Part shown: in pieces, positions 44,881-54,182 of the stretch
Numbering within the stretch: position 1 is the first letter of the stretch
Layout of the letters: every line of letters starts with the position of its first letter
NCBI GenBank assembly: GCA_003569245.1
Contig: BGOM01000011.1
Coordinates: 124,001-188,000 of the forward strand
DNA: 64,000 nucleotides
Origin: Opitutia bacterium
GTDB taxonomy: Bacteria; Verrucomicrobiota; Verrucomicrobiia; Opitutales; UBA953
Direction of reading: 5' to 3'
Translations under genes and position numbers: made by a program
Notes under the pieces: model-generated
The model's input: the letters and a program-made list of their open reading frames with translations, nothing else
Database searches by the model: none
What the model was told of the DNA's origin: nothing

Positions 44881-47604
44881 ATGAAACACTTGAGCGTAGG
44901 AACCCGTTGGAACGCCGACCTTGTCGCCGCTTACCATGAGCGCTGGACGCAGGACCCCCTGTCCGTGGACACCGAATGGCGTACTTTCTTCGAAGGCTTC
45001 GAGCTGGGGCTCAGCCTGCCGCCCAAGCCCGGCAAGTCCGCGCCCGGCCCGGCCGGCTCCGTCGACGCCGTGGCCCAGTTCAAGGTACTGGCCGCCATCG
45101 AGGCCTACCGGATGCTCGGCCACCTCCAGGCCCGCATCAACCCCCTGCTCGACCCCCAGCCTCACTTCGGCCTGACCGACAAGGCCCTGGGACTCGATGG
45201 CATCGCCCCCGACCGTTCCTTCCACACGGGCGACTTCCTCGGCGGCAAGACCTTGGCGCTTTCGGAGATCCTGGCGAAGCTCCGGGCCATCTACTGCGGC
45301 CCCATCGGGGTCGAGTTCACGCACATCCAGGACGGCGCCCGGCGCCGCTGGCTGCAGGAGCGCACGGAGTCGTGCGGCCTCCGCCCGGCCTATGACGCCG
45401 ACACCCGCCGCCGCTTCCTCCGCACCCTCGTCCAAGCCGAGCAGTTCGAACGTTTCCTCCATCGTACGTTCGTGGGAGCGAAGCGCTTCTCCGTCGAAGG
45501 CGGCGAGACCGTGATGAACGCCCTGGAGCAGCTGCTCCACCGCGCGCCGGGCCTGAAGATCACCGACCTCGTCGTCGGCATGGCCCACCGCGGTCGCCTC
45601 AACGTGCTCGTCAACCTGTGCGGCAAGAAGGCGGAGCACCTGTTCCGCGCGTTCAACGAGAACCACATCCCCGACACGACCCATGGTGACGGCGACGTGA
45701 AGTATCACCTCGGCTACGAAGGGGAACGCACCATCGACGGCCAGCCCGTCGCCGTCACCCTCGCCTTCAACCCGAGCCACCTCGAGGCCGTCAATCCCGT
45801 CGTCCTCGGCCGCGCCCGCGCCCGCACGGATCTCCAGGACAAGGCGTCGCGCTCCCAGATCCTCCCGGTGCTCATCCATGGCGACGCGGCTTTCGCCGGT
45901 CAGGGCATCGTGATGGAGACCCTCAACCTCGCCGGCCTCAAGGGCTACGGCGTCGGCGGGACCCTGCACCTCGTCACGAACAACCAGGTCGGTTTCACGA
46001 CGAACCCGGACGAGGCGCGCACCGGCCGCCATTGCACCGAGATCGCCAAGTTCACCGAGTCGCCGATCTTCCACGCCAACGGCGACGACCCCGACGCCGT
46101 CGTGCTCGCGACCGAACTCGCCCTGGAATACCGCCAGCAGTTCGGCGCCGACGCCGTCGTCGATATCGTCTGCTACCGCCGCTACGGCCATAACGAGACC
46201 GATGAGCCCTTCTTCACCCAGCCGGTCCTCTACCGCAACATCGCCGCCCATCCCTCCGTCACCGAGCTCTACGCCTCGCGTCTGACCCAGGCGGGCTCCG
46301 CGCCGGACGGCGAACTGGCCAAGCTCCGGACCGAGAACGACGTCCTGCTCGAGGCGGCCCAGGCCCGCGCGCTCGAGGCCATCAAGGCCGAGATCGCCGA
46401 ACGCCAGAAGGCCCCGTTCGGCGTGCGTCCCTTCCGCTCCCCTTACGAGCACCTGGTCCCGACCGCCGTCAGCGCCGAGCTCCTCGGCAAGGTGGCCCCG
46501 CACCTCTGGCAGATGCCGCCGGACTTCGCCCCGAACCCGAAGATCAAGCGTCAGCTCGACCTGAAGGCCGAGGCCTTCAAGTCCGGCGCCAACTTCGACT
46601 GGAGCCTCGGCGAAGGCCTCGCGTTCGCCACCCTCCTCGCCGAAGGCCACCCCGTGCGCATCTCCGGCCAGGACGTGGAGCGCGGCACCTTCTCGCATCG
46701 CCACGCCGTCCTGCACGACCCCTCCAACGACGCCGAGTACTGCCCGCTCAACGCCGTCGGCGGCGCCGCCATCGAGCTCGTGAATTCCTCCCTCTCCGAG
46801 TACGCCGTGCTCGGCTTCGACTATGGTTATTCGCTCGAGGCGCCCGACTCCCTCGTGATCTGGGAAGCCCAGTTCGGCGACTTCGCCAACGGCGCGCAGA
46901 TCATGATCGACCAGTTCATCGCCTCGGCCGAGTCGAAATGGAACCAGACCAGCGGTCTGGTCATGCTGCTGCCGCACGGCTACGAAGGCCAAGGCCCCGA
47001 GCATTCGTCCGCGCGCCTCGAGCGCTTCCTCCAGCTCTGCGCCGAGAACAACCTGCAGGTCGTCCAGCCCACCACGCCCGCGCAGCTGTTCCACGCCCTG
47101 CGCCGTCAGGTCAAGGCCGAGCTGCGCAAGCCGCTCGTCGTCATGACCCCGAAGAGCCTGTTGCGCCACAAGGCCTGCGTCAGCAAACTGACGGACCTGA
47201 CTTCCGGCGGCTTCCAGGCGATCCTTCCCGACCCGACGCCGGCCGCGAAGACCGAGCGGCTGCTCCTCTGCTCCGGCAAGGTCTACTTCGAACTCGAGGC
47301 CGAACGCGCCAACCGCAAGGACACCGCCACGACGATCGTGCGCGTGGAGCAGTTCTACCCCTTTGACGCCGCCACCTTGGCGCGGCTCCACGACCAGTAC
47401 GGCGAGCCGAAGAAGGTGGTCTGGGTGCAGGACGAGCCCCGCAACATGGGCGGCTGGTCCTTCGTCGCGCCCCTCATCGAGCAGACGCTGGAGTTGCGCC
47501 CGACCTATGCGGGTCGCGACGCGGGCGCTTCCCCGGCGGTCGGTTCGCTTTCGGTCCACAAGATCGAGCAGGCCGACCTCATCCGGCAGGCCTTCGAAGC
47601 CTGA
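44881..47604 (+). CDS. sucA: 2-oxoglutarate dehydrogenase E1 component
   Basis: SucA is the thiamine-diphosphate decarboxylase of the 2-oxoglutarate dehydrogenase complex in the TCA cycle. The 907-residue protein has an N-terminal YHERWTQDPLSVDTEWRTFF segment, then GMAHRGRLNVLVN and FNPSHLEAVNPVVLG. HGDAAFAGQGIVMETLNLA binds the cofactor, and LVTNNQVGFTTNP, CYRRYGHNETDEP and FDYGYSLEAPDSLVIWEAQF follow. The first three genes of this stretch (E1, E2, E3) form a complete complex. A sigma70-like promoter is directly upstream. sucB starts 137 bases downstream. Confidence 0.97.
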   Translation: MKHLSVGTRWNADLVAAYHERWTQDPLSVDTEWRTFFEGFELGLSLPPKPGKSAPGPAGSVDAVAQFKVLAAIEAYRMLGHLQARINPLLDPQPHFGLTDKALGLDGIAPDRSFHTGDFLGGKTLALSEILAKLRAIYCGPIGVEFTHIQDGARRRWLQERTESCGLRPAYDADTRRRFLRTLVQAEQFERFLHRTFVGAKRFSVEGGETVMNALEQLLHRAPGLKITDLVVGMAHRGRLNVLVNLCGKKAEHLFRAFNENHIPDTTHGDGDVKYHLGYEGERTIDGQPVAVTLAFNPSHLEAVNPVVLGRARARTDLQDKASRSQILPVLIHGDAAFAGQGIVMETLNLAGLKGYGVGGTLHLVTNNQVGFTTNPDEARTGRHCTEIAKFTESPIFHANGDDPDAVVLATELALEYRQQFGADAVVDIVCYRRYGHNETDEPFFTQPVLYRNIAAHPSVTELYASRLTQAGSAPDGELAKLRTENDVLLEAAQARALEAIKAEIAERQKAPFGVRPFRSPYEHLVPTAVSAELLGKVAPHLWQMPPDFAPNPKIKRQLDLKAEAFKSGANFDWSLGEGLAFATLLAEGHPVRISGQDVERGTFSHRHAVLHDPSNDAEYCPLNAVGGAAIELVNSSLSEYAVLGFDYGYSLEAPDSLVIWEAQFGDFANGAQIMIDQFIASAESKWNQTSGLVMLLPHGYEGQGPEHSSARLERFLQLCAENNLQVVQPTTPAQLFHALRRQVKAELRKPLVVMTPKSLLRHKACVSKLTDLTSGGFQAILPDPTPAAKTERLLLCSGKVYFELEAERANRKDTATTIVRVEQFYPFDAATLARLHDQYGEPKKVVWVQDEPRNMGGWSFVAPLIEQTLELRPTYAGRDAGASPAVGSLSVHKIEQADLIRQAFEA

Positions 47605-47693
47605 TTCGGCGACCGCAGCCGTCTGGTGGTCGATTTTGGCCACCTGCAACCCCGAAACGCCCGTCCTAGGTCGATTAAAGGCAGATTTCCCCG

Positions 47694-47722
47694 TTGAAAC
47701 CCCTCGAAAGGGGTTCCAATTT
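47694..47722 (+). promoter_or_regulatory. possible sucB promoter with inverted repeat in the spacer
   Basis: TTGAAA (47694-47699) and CAATTT (47717-47722) are 17 bases apart. A 7-base perfect inverted repeat, AACCCCT (47698-47704) and AGGGGTT (47709-47715) with a CGAA loop, fills the spacer. It could be an operator or an RNA hairpin between sucA and sucB. The sucB ATG is at 47742. Confidence 0.35.
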
Positions 47723-47741
47723 CCAGACCTACTCACTTTTC

Positions 47742-48986
47742 ATGGCTGTCGACGTCAAAATCCCCCCCATGGGAGAATCCATCACCGGCGGCTTGCTTGC
47801 CGCTTGGTTGGTCAAAAACGGGGACGCGGTCCGCAAAGGCCAACCCCTGTTCTCCTACGAAACCGATAAGGTCACTTCCGAAGGCACCGCCGAGGTCGAT
47901 GGACGCATCACCATCGCCGTCGAGGCGGGCACCGAAGTCCTCGTTGGCCAGGTAGTCGCCAGCATCGAAGCGGGGGCCGCCGGCAATGCTCCCTCCGCCG
48001 CCCCGGCGGTCGCCAAGCCGGCCGCGCCGGCCCCGGCTGCGCCCGTCGCCGCCCCGGTCATCGCCAAGTCCGGAGCCGCCGCCGAAGTCTCTCCCGCCGT
48101 CCGTCGCCTCTCCGCGGAGACCGGCCTCGACCCCGCCGCCCTCGAAGGCACCGGCAAAGCCGGCCGCGTCACCAAGGGCGACATGCTCGCGGCGCTCGCC
48201 GGTCAGGCCCCGATCAAGGCCGTGCCTCCGGTCTCCCCGGCTCCTGCCGCCGCGGCCTCCCCGGCCGTGGAGATTCCCTCGCGCACCGGTCGCACCTCCC
48301 GCAAGCGGATGTCGCCGCTGCGTCGCAAGATCGCCGAGCGCCTCGTCCAGGCCAAGTCGGAGACGGCGATGCTCACCACCTTCAACGAGGTCAACATGGC
48401 CCCGGTGATGGAGCTGCGCAAACGCCACGGTGAGGAATTCCTCAAGAAATACGGAGTCAAACTCGGCTTCATGTCCTTCTTCGTGAAGGCCGCCGTCCAG
48501 GCGATGAAGGAAGTCCCGGCCATCAACGCCCAGCTCGACGGCGACGACATCATCGAGAACCACTTCTTCGACATCGGCGTGGCCGTCGGCACCGACAAGG
48601 GCCTGATGGTCCCCGTGGTCCGCGACTGCGACCAGCTCAACTTCGCCGGCATCGAGAAGGCGATCGGTGATTTCGGCAAGCGCGCCCGCGACGGCAAGAT
48701 CCAGCTGCCGGAGCTCCAGGGCGGCGTCTTCACCATCTCCAACGGCGGCATCTACGGCTCGATGCTCTCGACGCCGATCCTCAACCACCCGCAGGCCGCG
48801 ATCATGGGCCTCCACAACATCGTCGAGCGACCGGTCGTCGAGAACGGCCAGATCGTCATCCGGCCGATCATGTACCTCGCGCTCTCCTATGACCACCGCA
48901 TCATCGACGGCAAGGAAGCCGTGACCTTCCTCGTCAAGGTGCGCCAGTTCATCGAGGACCCGCAGCGCCTGCTGTTCGGCGTCTGA
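47742..48986 (+). CDS. sucB: 2-oxoglutarate dehydrogenase E2, dihydrolipoyl succinyltransferase
   Basis: SucB passes the succinyl group from the lipoyl arm to coenzyme A and forms the core of the complex. The 414-residue protein has an N-terminal lipoyl domain with the modified lysine Lys43 in [10 protein letters not shown]. An Ala/Pro-rich linker, an E3-binding domain ([20 protein letters not shown]) and the catalytic domain ending [17 protein letters not shown] follow. The MGESI start favours the 2-oxoglutarate over the pyruvate complex. The lipoate-ligase-like gene at 17689 may modify Lys43. The ATG at 47742 is used; an upstream TTG-type extension would run through the hairpin. Confidence 0.96.
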   Translation: MAVDVKIPPMGESITGGLLAAWLVKNGDAVRKGQPLFSYETDKVTSEGTAEVDGRITIAVEAGTEVLVGQVVASIEAGAAGNAPSAAPAVAKPAAPAPAAPVAAPVIAKSGAAAEVSPAVRRLSAETGLDPAALEGTGKAGRVTKGDMLAALAGQAPIKAVPPVSPAPAAAASPAVEIPSRTGRTSRKRMSPLRRKIAERLVQAKSETAMLTTFNEVNMAPVMELRKRHGEEFLKKYGVKLGFMSFFVKAAVQAMKEVPAINAQLDGDDIIENHFFDIGVAVGTDKGLMVPVVRDCDQLNFAGIEKAIGDFGKRARDGKIQLPELQGGVFTISNGGIYGSMLSTPILNHPQAAIMGLHNIVERPVVENGQIVIRPIMYLALSYDHRIIDGKEAVTFLVKVRQFIEDPQRLLFGV

Positions 48987-49012
48987 ACCCTTCCCGCCCT
49001 TCCCTTGCACCC

Positions 49013-50413
49013 ATGTCCCAACTCGATCTCGTCGTAATCGGCTCCGGCCCCGGTGGCTATGTCGCCGCCATCAAGGCCGCGCAGCTCGGCCTCAAGGTGG
49101 CCCTCGTGGAGAAGGACCCCACGCTCGGCGGCACCTGCCTCAACGTCGGTTGCATCCCCTCCAAGGCCCTGCTCCATTCCACGGAGACCTGGCGCCACGT
49201 CCAGCATGCCAAGCACCACGGCATCGTCGGCGCCGAGAAGCTCAGTTTCGATGTCCCGACCATGCTCGCCAACAAGGATAAGGTCGTCGCCCAGCTCAAC
49301 AAAGGCGTCGAGTTCCTCGTCTCCAAGCGCGGTGTCGAGATCGTCCGCGGTCTCGGTCGCCTCGGCAAGGCCGGGCAGGTCCTCGTCCGCGGCTCCGCCG
49401 GCGAACGCGTCCTCGAGACCAAGAACATCCTCATCGCCACCGGCTCGGTGCCGGTCGAGCTGCCCTTCATGAAGTTCGACGGCGAGACCGTCATCTCCTC
49501 CGACCATGGCATCTCCCTCAAGTCCGTCCCGGAGAAGATGGTCGTCGTCGGCGCCGGCGCCATCGGCCTCGAGCTCGGCTCCGTCTGGGCCCGCCTCGGC
49601 TCCCAGGTCACCGTGGTCGAGATGCTCCCGGCCATCGGCGGCCCCGCCTACGATGCCGACATCGCCAAGGCCGCCCAAGCCGCCTTCGAGAAGCAGGGTA
49701 TCAAGTTCGAGCTCGGCGCCAAGGTCACCGGCGTCAAGAAGACCGCCGCCGGCTCCGCCCTCACCGCCGAGCGCGACGGCAAGGCCCTCGAGTTCCCGGC
49801 CGACAAGATCCTCGTCGCCGTCGGCCGCAAGGCCAACACCACCGGACTAGGCGCCGCCGAAGCCGGCCTCAAGCTCGATGAACGCGGCCGCGTGGCCATC
49901 GACGCCCACTACGCCACCAACCTGCCCGGCGTCTACGCCATCGGCGACGTCGTCGTCGGCCCGATGCTCGCGCACAAGGCCGAGGAGGAAGGCGTCGCGA
50001 TCGCGGAGAACCTCGCGGGTAAACATGGCCACGTGAACTACGGCGTCATCCCGGGTGTCATCTACACCGACCCCGAGGTCGCCTGCGTCGGCCTGTCCGA
50101 GGCCGAGGCCAAGGCCAAGAACCTCGAGGTCAAGGTCGGCAAGTTCCAGCTCCAGGGCAATGGTCGCGCCATCGCCACCGACGGCACCACCGGTTTCATC
50201 AAAGTCATCGCCGACGCCAAGTCCGACAAGGTCCTGGGCGTCCAGATGGTCGCCAAGGGCGCTTCCGAGATGATCGCCGCCGCCTGCGCGCACATGGAAT
50301 ACGGCGGCAGCGCCGAGGACATCGCCCGCACCTGCTTCGCCCACCCGACCGTCAGCGAGTCCTTCAAGGAAGCCGCGATGGCCGTCAGCAAGACGAGCAT
50401 CCACTCGCTCTGA
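49013..50413 (+). CDS. lpd: dihydrolipoyl dehydrogenase (E3)
   Basis: The FAD enzyme reoxidises the lipoyl groups of the dehydrogenase complex with NAD. The 466-residue protein has an N-terminal VIGSGPGGYVAAIKAAQLG, the redox disulfide in GGTCLNVGCIPSKALL, and a central NAD-binding VVVGAGAIGLELGSVWARLG. GVYAIGDVVVGPMLAHKAEEEG and the C-terminal HPTVSESFKEA with its catalytic His-Glu pair complete it. It follows sucB by 26 bases and ends the operon at a strong terminator hairpin. Confidence 0.97.
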   Translation: MSQLDLVVIGSGPGGYVAAIKAAQLGLKVALVEKDPTLGGTCLNVGCIPSKALLHSTETWRHVQHAKHHGIVGAEKLSFDVPTMLANKDKVVAQLNKGVEFLVSKRGVEIVRGLGRLGKAGQVLVRGSAGERVLETKNILIATGSVPVELPFMKFDGETVISSDHGISLKSVPEKMVVVGAGAIGLELGSVWARLGSQVTVVEMLPAIGGPAYDADIAKAAQAAFEKQGIKFELGAKVTGVKKTAAGSALTAERDGKALEFPADKILVAVGRKANTTGLGAAEAGLKLDERGRVAIDAHYATNLPGVYAIGDVVVGPMLAHKAEEEGVAIAENLAGKHGHVNYGVIPGVIYTDPEVACVGLSEAEAKAKNLEVKVGKFQLQGNGRAIATDGTTGFIKVIADAKSDKVLGVQMVAKGASEMIAAACAHMEYGGSAEDIARTCFAHPTVSESFKEAAMAVSKTSIHSL

Positions 50414-50435
50414 TCCGCACGGAAAAGTAACGAAC

Positions 50436-50467
50436 GAAAGGGTGCGAATAGCACCCTTTCTTCTTTT
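50436..50467 (+). terminator. intrinsic terminator after lpd
   Basis: GAAAGGGTGC (50436-50445) and GCACCCTTTC (50451-50460) form a perfect 10-base-pair stem with a GAATA loop. TTCTTTT follows. It ends the sucA-sucB-lpd transcript. On the minus strand the sequence after the stem is also fairly T-rich, so it may also stop transcription from the SRP RNA gene. Confidence 0.8.
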
Positions 50468-50499
50468 ACAGATTCATTCCGTCAAAAGGACCTGAGCTC

Positions 50500-50515
50500 C
50501 GTCGCTTTAGCGACG
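50500..50515 (-). terminator. weak hairpin that may end the SRP RNA transcript
   Basis: CGTCGC (50500-50505) and GCGACG (50510-50515) form a 6-base-pair stem with a four-base loop, just past the 3' end of the SRP RNA. On the minus strand the sequence after it contains CCTTTT only some ten bases later, so it is a poor intrinsic terminator by itself. Confidence 0.3.
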
Positions 50516-50532
50516 AAGTCGGTCTTGAAAGT

Positions 50533-50636
50533 GAGGGGCTAGGCTGACCACGGCACACGCTTGGACCAACTGCCGTTGCTTCCTTCCGGACCTGGCGGGA
50601 TTCGTCGGCCAACCATTGCATGGGGCCTAGCTGACC
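50533..50636 (-). ncRNA. ffs: signal recognition particle RNA (4.5S, small bacterial type)
   Basis: Read on the minus strand, this stretch contains CCAGGTCCGGAAGGAAGCA, the near-invariant SRP RNA domain IV with its GGAA tetraloop and Ffh-binding bulge. Downstream GCGTGTGCCG also matches the E. coli 4.5S RNA at the same relative place. The predicted ends can pair (GCTAGGC at the 5' side with GCCTAGC at the 3' side), which closes a hairpin of about 104 bases, close to the 114 of E. coli. The RNA works with Ffh in targeting membrane proteins. It lies antisense to the lpd-valS direction. Ends are approximate. Confidence 0.92.
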
Positions 50637-50638
50637 TT

Positions 50639-50669
50639 TATGAATGCCTGCTCAATCCGCTCTTTTCAA
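50639..50669 (-). promoter_or_regulatory. possible promoter of the SRP RNA gene
   Basis: On the minus strand, TTGAAA (50669-50664) and TTCATA (50644-50639) are 19 bases apart. They place a start near 50632, close to the predicted 5' end of the RNA. The spacing is long, so this is tentative. Confidence 0.35.
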
Positions 50670-50704
50670 CCACCAACTTAGGCTCTAATTCCTTACGTCT
50701 TCCG

Positions 50705-53428
50705 ATGGCCGAAATCCCCAAGTCCTACGACCCCCAGGGGGTCGAACAACAATGGTATGACCGCTGGGTCGCCGCCGGCTGCTTCGCCGGCAAGGTCGAT
50801 CCGACGAAGGAGGCCTTCGCCGTGATGATCCCGCCGCCCAACGTGACAGGCGTGCTCCATATGGGACACCTGCTCAACAACACCTTGCAGGACATCATGG
50901 TCCGCCGCGCCCGCCAGGAAGGCAAGTCGGCCCTCTGGCTCCCCGGCACGGACCACGCCGGCATCGCCACCCAGTCCCGCGTCGAGAAGGAACTCCGTCA
51001 GAAGCACGGGAAGACGCGCCATGACCTCGGCCGCGAGAAGTTCATCGAGGCCGCGTCCGAATGGCGCGACAAACATGGCGGCATCATCCTGGGGCAGCTC
51101 CGCAAGCTCGGGGCCTCCTGCGATTGGGACCGCACCGTGCACACCTTGGACGCGGGCTATTCGCAGGCGGTGCTCCAGACCTTCGTCACCCTCTACGAAC
51201 GCGGCTACGTCTACCGGGGTAAGCGCATGGTCAACTGGTGCCCGGTCTCGCAGACCGGCCTCTCCGATGAGGAGGTGATCATGAAGCCCTCCAAGGGCTC
51301 GCTCTACCGCATGCGCTACGAGGTCGCCGAGCTGCCCGGCACCTTCCTCGAGATCTCCACCACGCGCCCCGAGACCATCCCCGGCGACGCCGCCGTCGCG
51401 GTGCACCCGGACGACGAACGCTACCGGCACCTCATCGGCAAACACGTCTGGCGACCCTTCCCGCGCGCCCGGATCCCGATTGTCGGCGACACCGCGGTCG
51501 AGAAAGAGTTCGGCACGGGCGTCCTGAAGGTCACGCCGGCGCATGACCGCACCGACTTCGACATCGGCAAGCGCCACGCCCTGCCGGTCATCGATGTCAT
51601 GAATCCGGACGGCACGATGAACGCCGACGCCGGTCCGCTGGCGGGTCTCGAACGTTTCAAGGCCCGCGCCGCCGCCGAGAAACTCCTCGAGGAACTCGGC
51701 GCCCTGGTGAAGACCGAGCCGTACGAGAACACCGTCGGCTTCTCCGAACGAGCCGACGTGCCGATCGAGCCCCGCCTGAGCGAACAGTGGTTCATCCGCT
51801 ACCCGAAGATCGAGGAGGCCAAGCGGGCCGTCACCGCGGGCATCATCAGGTTCCACCCGGAACGCTGGACCAAGACCTACCTCCACTGGCTGGAGAACAT
51901 CCAGGACTGGTGCGTCAGCCGCCAGCTCTGGTGGGGCCACCGCATCCCGGTCTGGTACCGTAAGGGCGCCGACCGCAACGACGCCGCCAACCGCCACGTC
52001 TCCCTGACCCCGCCGGCCGACCCGCAGCATTGGGAGCAGGACCCCGACGTGCTCGACACCTGGGCCTCCTCCTGGCTCTGGTGTCTGGCGACCATCGGCT
52101 GGCGCAAGCCGGGCGAGACCACCGACGAGCTCAAGCATTGGTACCCGACCGGCGCCCTGGCGACCGGCCCGGACATCATCTTCCTCTGGGTCGCCCGCAT
52201 GATCATCGCCGGCCTCGAACTGCATGGCCCGGAGAAGAAGACCCTGACGGACGACGAGATCCGCCAGCGTATCCCGTTCAAGCGCGTCTACTTCAACGGC
52301 ATCATCCGCGACAAGCAGGGACGCAAGATGTCCAAGTCCCTCGGCAACTCGCCGGAACCGCTCGACCTCATCGCCAAGTTCGGCGCCGACGGCCTCCGCT
52401 TCGGCCTCCTGTCCATCGCCCCCAAGGGCCAGGACATCCTCTTCGACGAGGACCGCGTCGGCCAAGGGCGCAACTTCTGCAACAAGCTCTGGAACGCCGC
52501 CCGCTTCCGCCAGATGTCCGGCCCGATGTCGGACAACGCCACGTTGGCCGCGATCGTCGCCCGCATCCGCGCGACGCAGCTCGATGACGATGACTTCGCG
52601 ATCCTGCACGGCCTCGCCGAGCTGACCGACACCACCGCCAAGAACCTGGACGAGCACGAGTTCACCGCCTACGCCCAAGGCCTCTACGCCTTCTTCTGGG
52701 GCGACTTCTGCGACTGGTACGTCGAGGCCTCGAAGTCCCGTCTCGCCGATCCGGCCCTGCGGGACAACTGCCTGGCGGTCCAGGACCTGGTCCTGCGCCA
52801 GTTCCTCCTGCTGCTCCACCCGGTGGCCCCCTTCATCACCGAGGAACTCTGGCACCTGCTGGGCTACGGCCCGGAGCAGGACTTCATCCAACGCCATCAG
52901 GCCGGCTCCGGCGGCGACCTGCTCCGCGTCCTGCGCGAGCATGGGGTGAAACTGATTTCGTCCAAGGTTGCGGATGTCGCCGCCTTGCGTGAATTCGTGG
53001 CCGCGGTGCGCGCTCTCAAATCCCAAGGCAATCAGGCGACCCGTCGCGACAGCATCATCACCGTCGTGACGAAGGATGCCGCCAGCCGCGCCCTCCTGGA
53101 CGGCAACCGCGATAAGCTCAGCCGTCTCGCCGGCCTGGCCGAACTCCGCTACACGAACGACCTGGGCGGACGCCCCGGCTCGCTGACGGGCCTCGGCACC
53201 ATCGCCCTCGAACTCAGCGGCAACGTCGACGTCGGCGCCGAGAAGGTCCGCCTCGGCAAGGAACTCGAGAAGCTCGCGAAGGCCGTCGCTGCCGGCGAGG
53301 CCAAACTCTCCAACGAGGCCTTCGTCTCCAAGGCTCCCCCCGCCATCCTCGAAGGCGCCCGCAAGCAGCTCGACGAGGTCCGCGGCAAACGCGACGAGAT
53401 CGCCCGCATGATCGCGGCGCTCGGCTGA
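50705..53428 (+). CDS. valS: valyl-tRNA synthetase
   Basis: ValRS charges tRNA-Val. The 907-residue protein has PPPNVTGVLHMGH with the HIGH motif at residues 52-55, WLPGTDHAGIATQ, and an editing domain (STTRPETIPGDAAVAVHP). KMSKS is at residues 541-545. After the anticodon-binding domain it ends in the ValRS-specific coiled coil (EKVRLGKELEKLAKAVAAGE). I chose the ATG at 50705; an earlier in-frame TTG would lie inside the SRP RNA gene. The next gene, nagB, starts 3 bases after the stop, so valS is probably transcribed with the amino-sugar genes. Confidence 0.97.
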   Translation: MAEIPKSYDPQGVEQQWYDRWVAAGCFAGKVDPTKEAFAVMIPPPNVTGVLHMGHLLNNTLQDIMVRRARQEGKSALWLPGTDHAGIATQSRVEKELRQKHGKTRHDLGREKFIEAASEWRDKHGGIILGQLRKLGASCDWDRTVHTLDAGYSQAVLQTFVTLYERGYVYRGKRMVNWCPVSQTGLSDEEVIMKPSKGSLYRMRYEVAELPGTFLEISTTRPETIPGDAAVAVHPDDERYRHLIGKHVWRPFPRARIPIVGDTAVEKEFGTGVLKVTPAHDRTDFDIGKRHALPVIDVMNPDGTMNADAGPLAGLERFKARAAAEKLLEELGALVKTEPYENTVGFSERADVPIEPRLSEQWFIRYPKIEEAKRAVTAGIIRFHPERWTKTYLHWLENIQDWCVSRQLWWGHRIPVWYRKGADRNDAANRHVSLTPPADPQHWEQDPDVLDTWASSWLWCLATIGWRKPGETTDELKHWYPTGALATGPDIIFLWVARMIIAGLELHGPEKKTLTDDEIRQRIPFKRVYFNGIIRDKQGRKMSKSLGNSPEPLDLIAKFGADGLRFGLLSIAPKGQDILFDEDRVGQGRNFCNKLWNAARFRQMSGPMSDNATLAAIVARIRATQLDDDDFAILHGLAELTDTTAKNLDEHEFTAYAQGLYAFFWGDFCDWYVEASKSRLADPALRDNCLAVQDLVLRQFLLLLHPVAPFITEELWHLLGYGPEQDFIQRHQAGSGGDLLRVLREHGVKLISSKVADVAALREFVAAVRALKSQGNQATRRDSIITVVTKDAASRALLDGNRDKLSRLAGLAELRYTNDLGGRPGSLTGLGTIALELSGNVDVGAEKVRLGKELEKLAKAVAAGEAKLSNEAFVSKAPPAILEGARKQLDEVRGKRDEIARMIAALG

Positions 53429-53431
53429 ACG

Positions 53432-54175
53432 ATGTCCGCCCGCGTCCAAGTCCACGCCGACAAGCAGGCGGCCTCGGTCGCCGTGGCGGCGACGATCCGC
53501 GACCTCATCCGACGTCGGAACGCGGAAGGTCGTACCGCCGTCCTCGGACTGGCGACCGGCTCGACCCCCCTGCCCCTCTACGCCGAGCTCGTCCGCCTCC
53601 ACCGCACGGAAGGCCTGAGTTTCCGGAACGTCGTCACCTTCAACCTCGACGAATACGAAGGCCTGACCGGGGATCGCCCCGAATCCTACCGCTACTTCAT
53701 GGAAGAGCATCTCTTCCGTCACCTCGACCTCCGTCCGGGCAGCACCCACGTGCCCGACGGCATCGCCGCCGACCAGACGCGGGCTTGCGCCGCCTACGAG
53801 CAGGCGATCCGCGACGCCGGCGGTCTCGACCTGCAGATCCTCGGCATCGGCCGCACCGGACACATCGGCTTCAACGAGCCTCCCTCGGCCGCGGATAGCC
53901 GGACCCGCCGCGTCCACCTCGATGCGGTGACGCGCCGCGACAATGCCTCGTTCTTCGCGCGTCCGGAGGACGTGCCACACGGTGCCGTCACCATGGGCGT
54001 GGCCACGATCCTGGAGGCCCGCCAGGTCGAGCTGCTGGCCTTCGGCCCCGCCAAGGCCGAAATCATCCGGCGCGCCCTCAGCGAAAGCCCCCACGCGGCC
54101 TGCCCGGCCACCTGGCTCCAGCTCCATCCGGCTTGCACCTTCCACCTCGATCCGGCCGCCAACGCCCAGCTCTGA
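53432..54175 (+). CDS. nagB: glucosamine-6-phosphate deaminase
   Basis: NagB converts glucosamine 6-phosphate to fructose 6-phosphate and ammonia. The 247-residue protein has the phosphate-binding GLATGSTPLPLY, the catalytic-aspartate segment VTFNLDEYEGL, and GIGRTGHIGFNEP with the active-site histidine. The C-terminal segment (MGVATILEARQVELLAFG) is also family-typical. It opens a run of six closely spaced genes for amino-sugar handling. In several Bacteroidetes NagB is fused to a PIG-L deacetylase; here both occur as separate genes with one gene between them. Confidence 0.93.
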   Translation: MSARVQVHADKQAASVAVAATIRDLIRRRNAEGRTAVLGLATGSTPLPLYAELVRLHRTEGLSFRNVVTFNLDEYEGLTGDRPESYRYFMEEHLFRHLDLRPGSTHVPDGIAADQTRACAAYEQAIRDAGGLDLQILGIGRTGHIGFNEPPSAADSRTRRVHLDAVTRRDNASFFARPEDVPHGAVTMGVATILEARQVELLAFGPAKAEIIRRALSESPHAACPATWLQLHPACTFHLDPAANAQL

Positions 54176-54182
54176 GACCGCG

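Noticed and set aside
44866-47736. Open frame of 956 codons antisense to sucA
   Set aside because: It mirrors sucA codons, starts in the sucA-sucB gap and has no domain signature.
50533-50636. Similar flanking sequences GGGGCTAGGCTGACC and GGGGCCTAGCTGACC, read as attachment-site direct repeats
   Set aside because: They are the two ends of the SRP RNA, whose CTAGGC/GCCTAG parts pair with each other. There is no mobile element.
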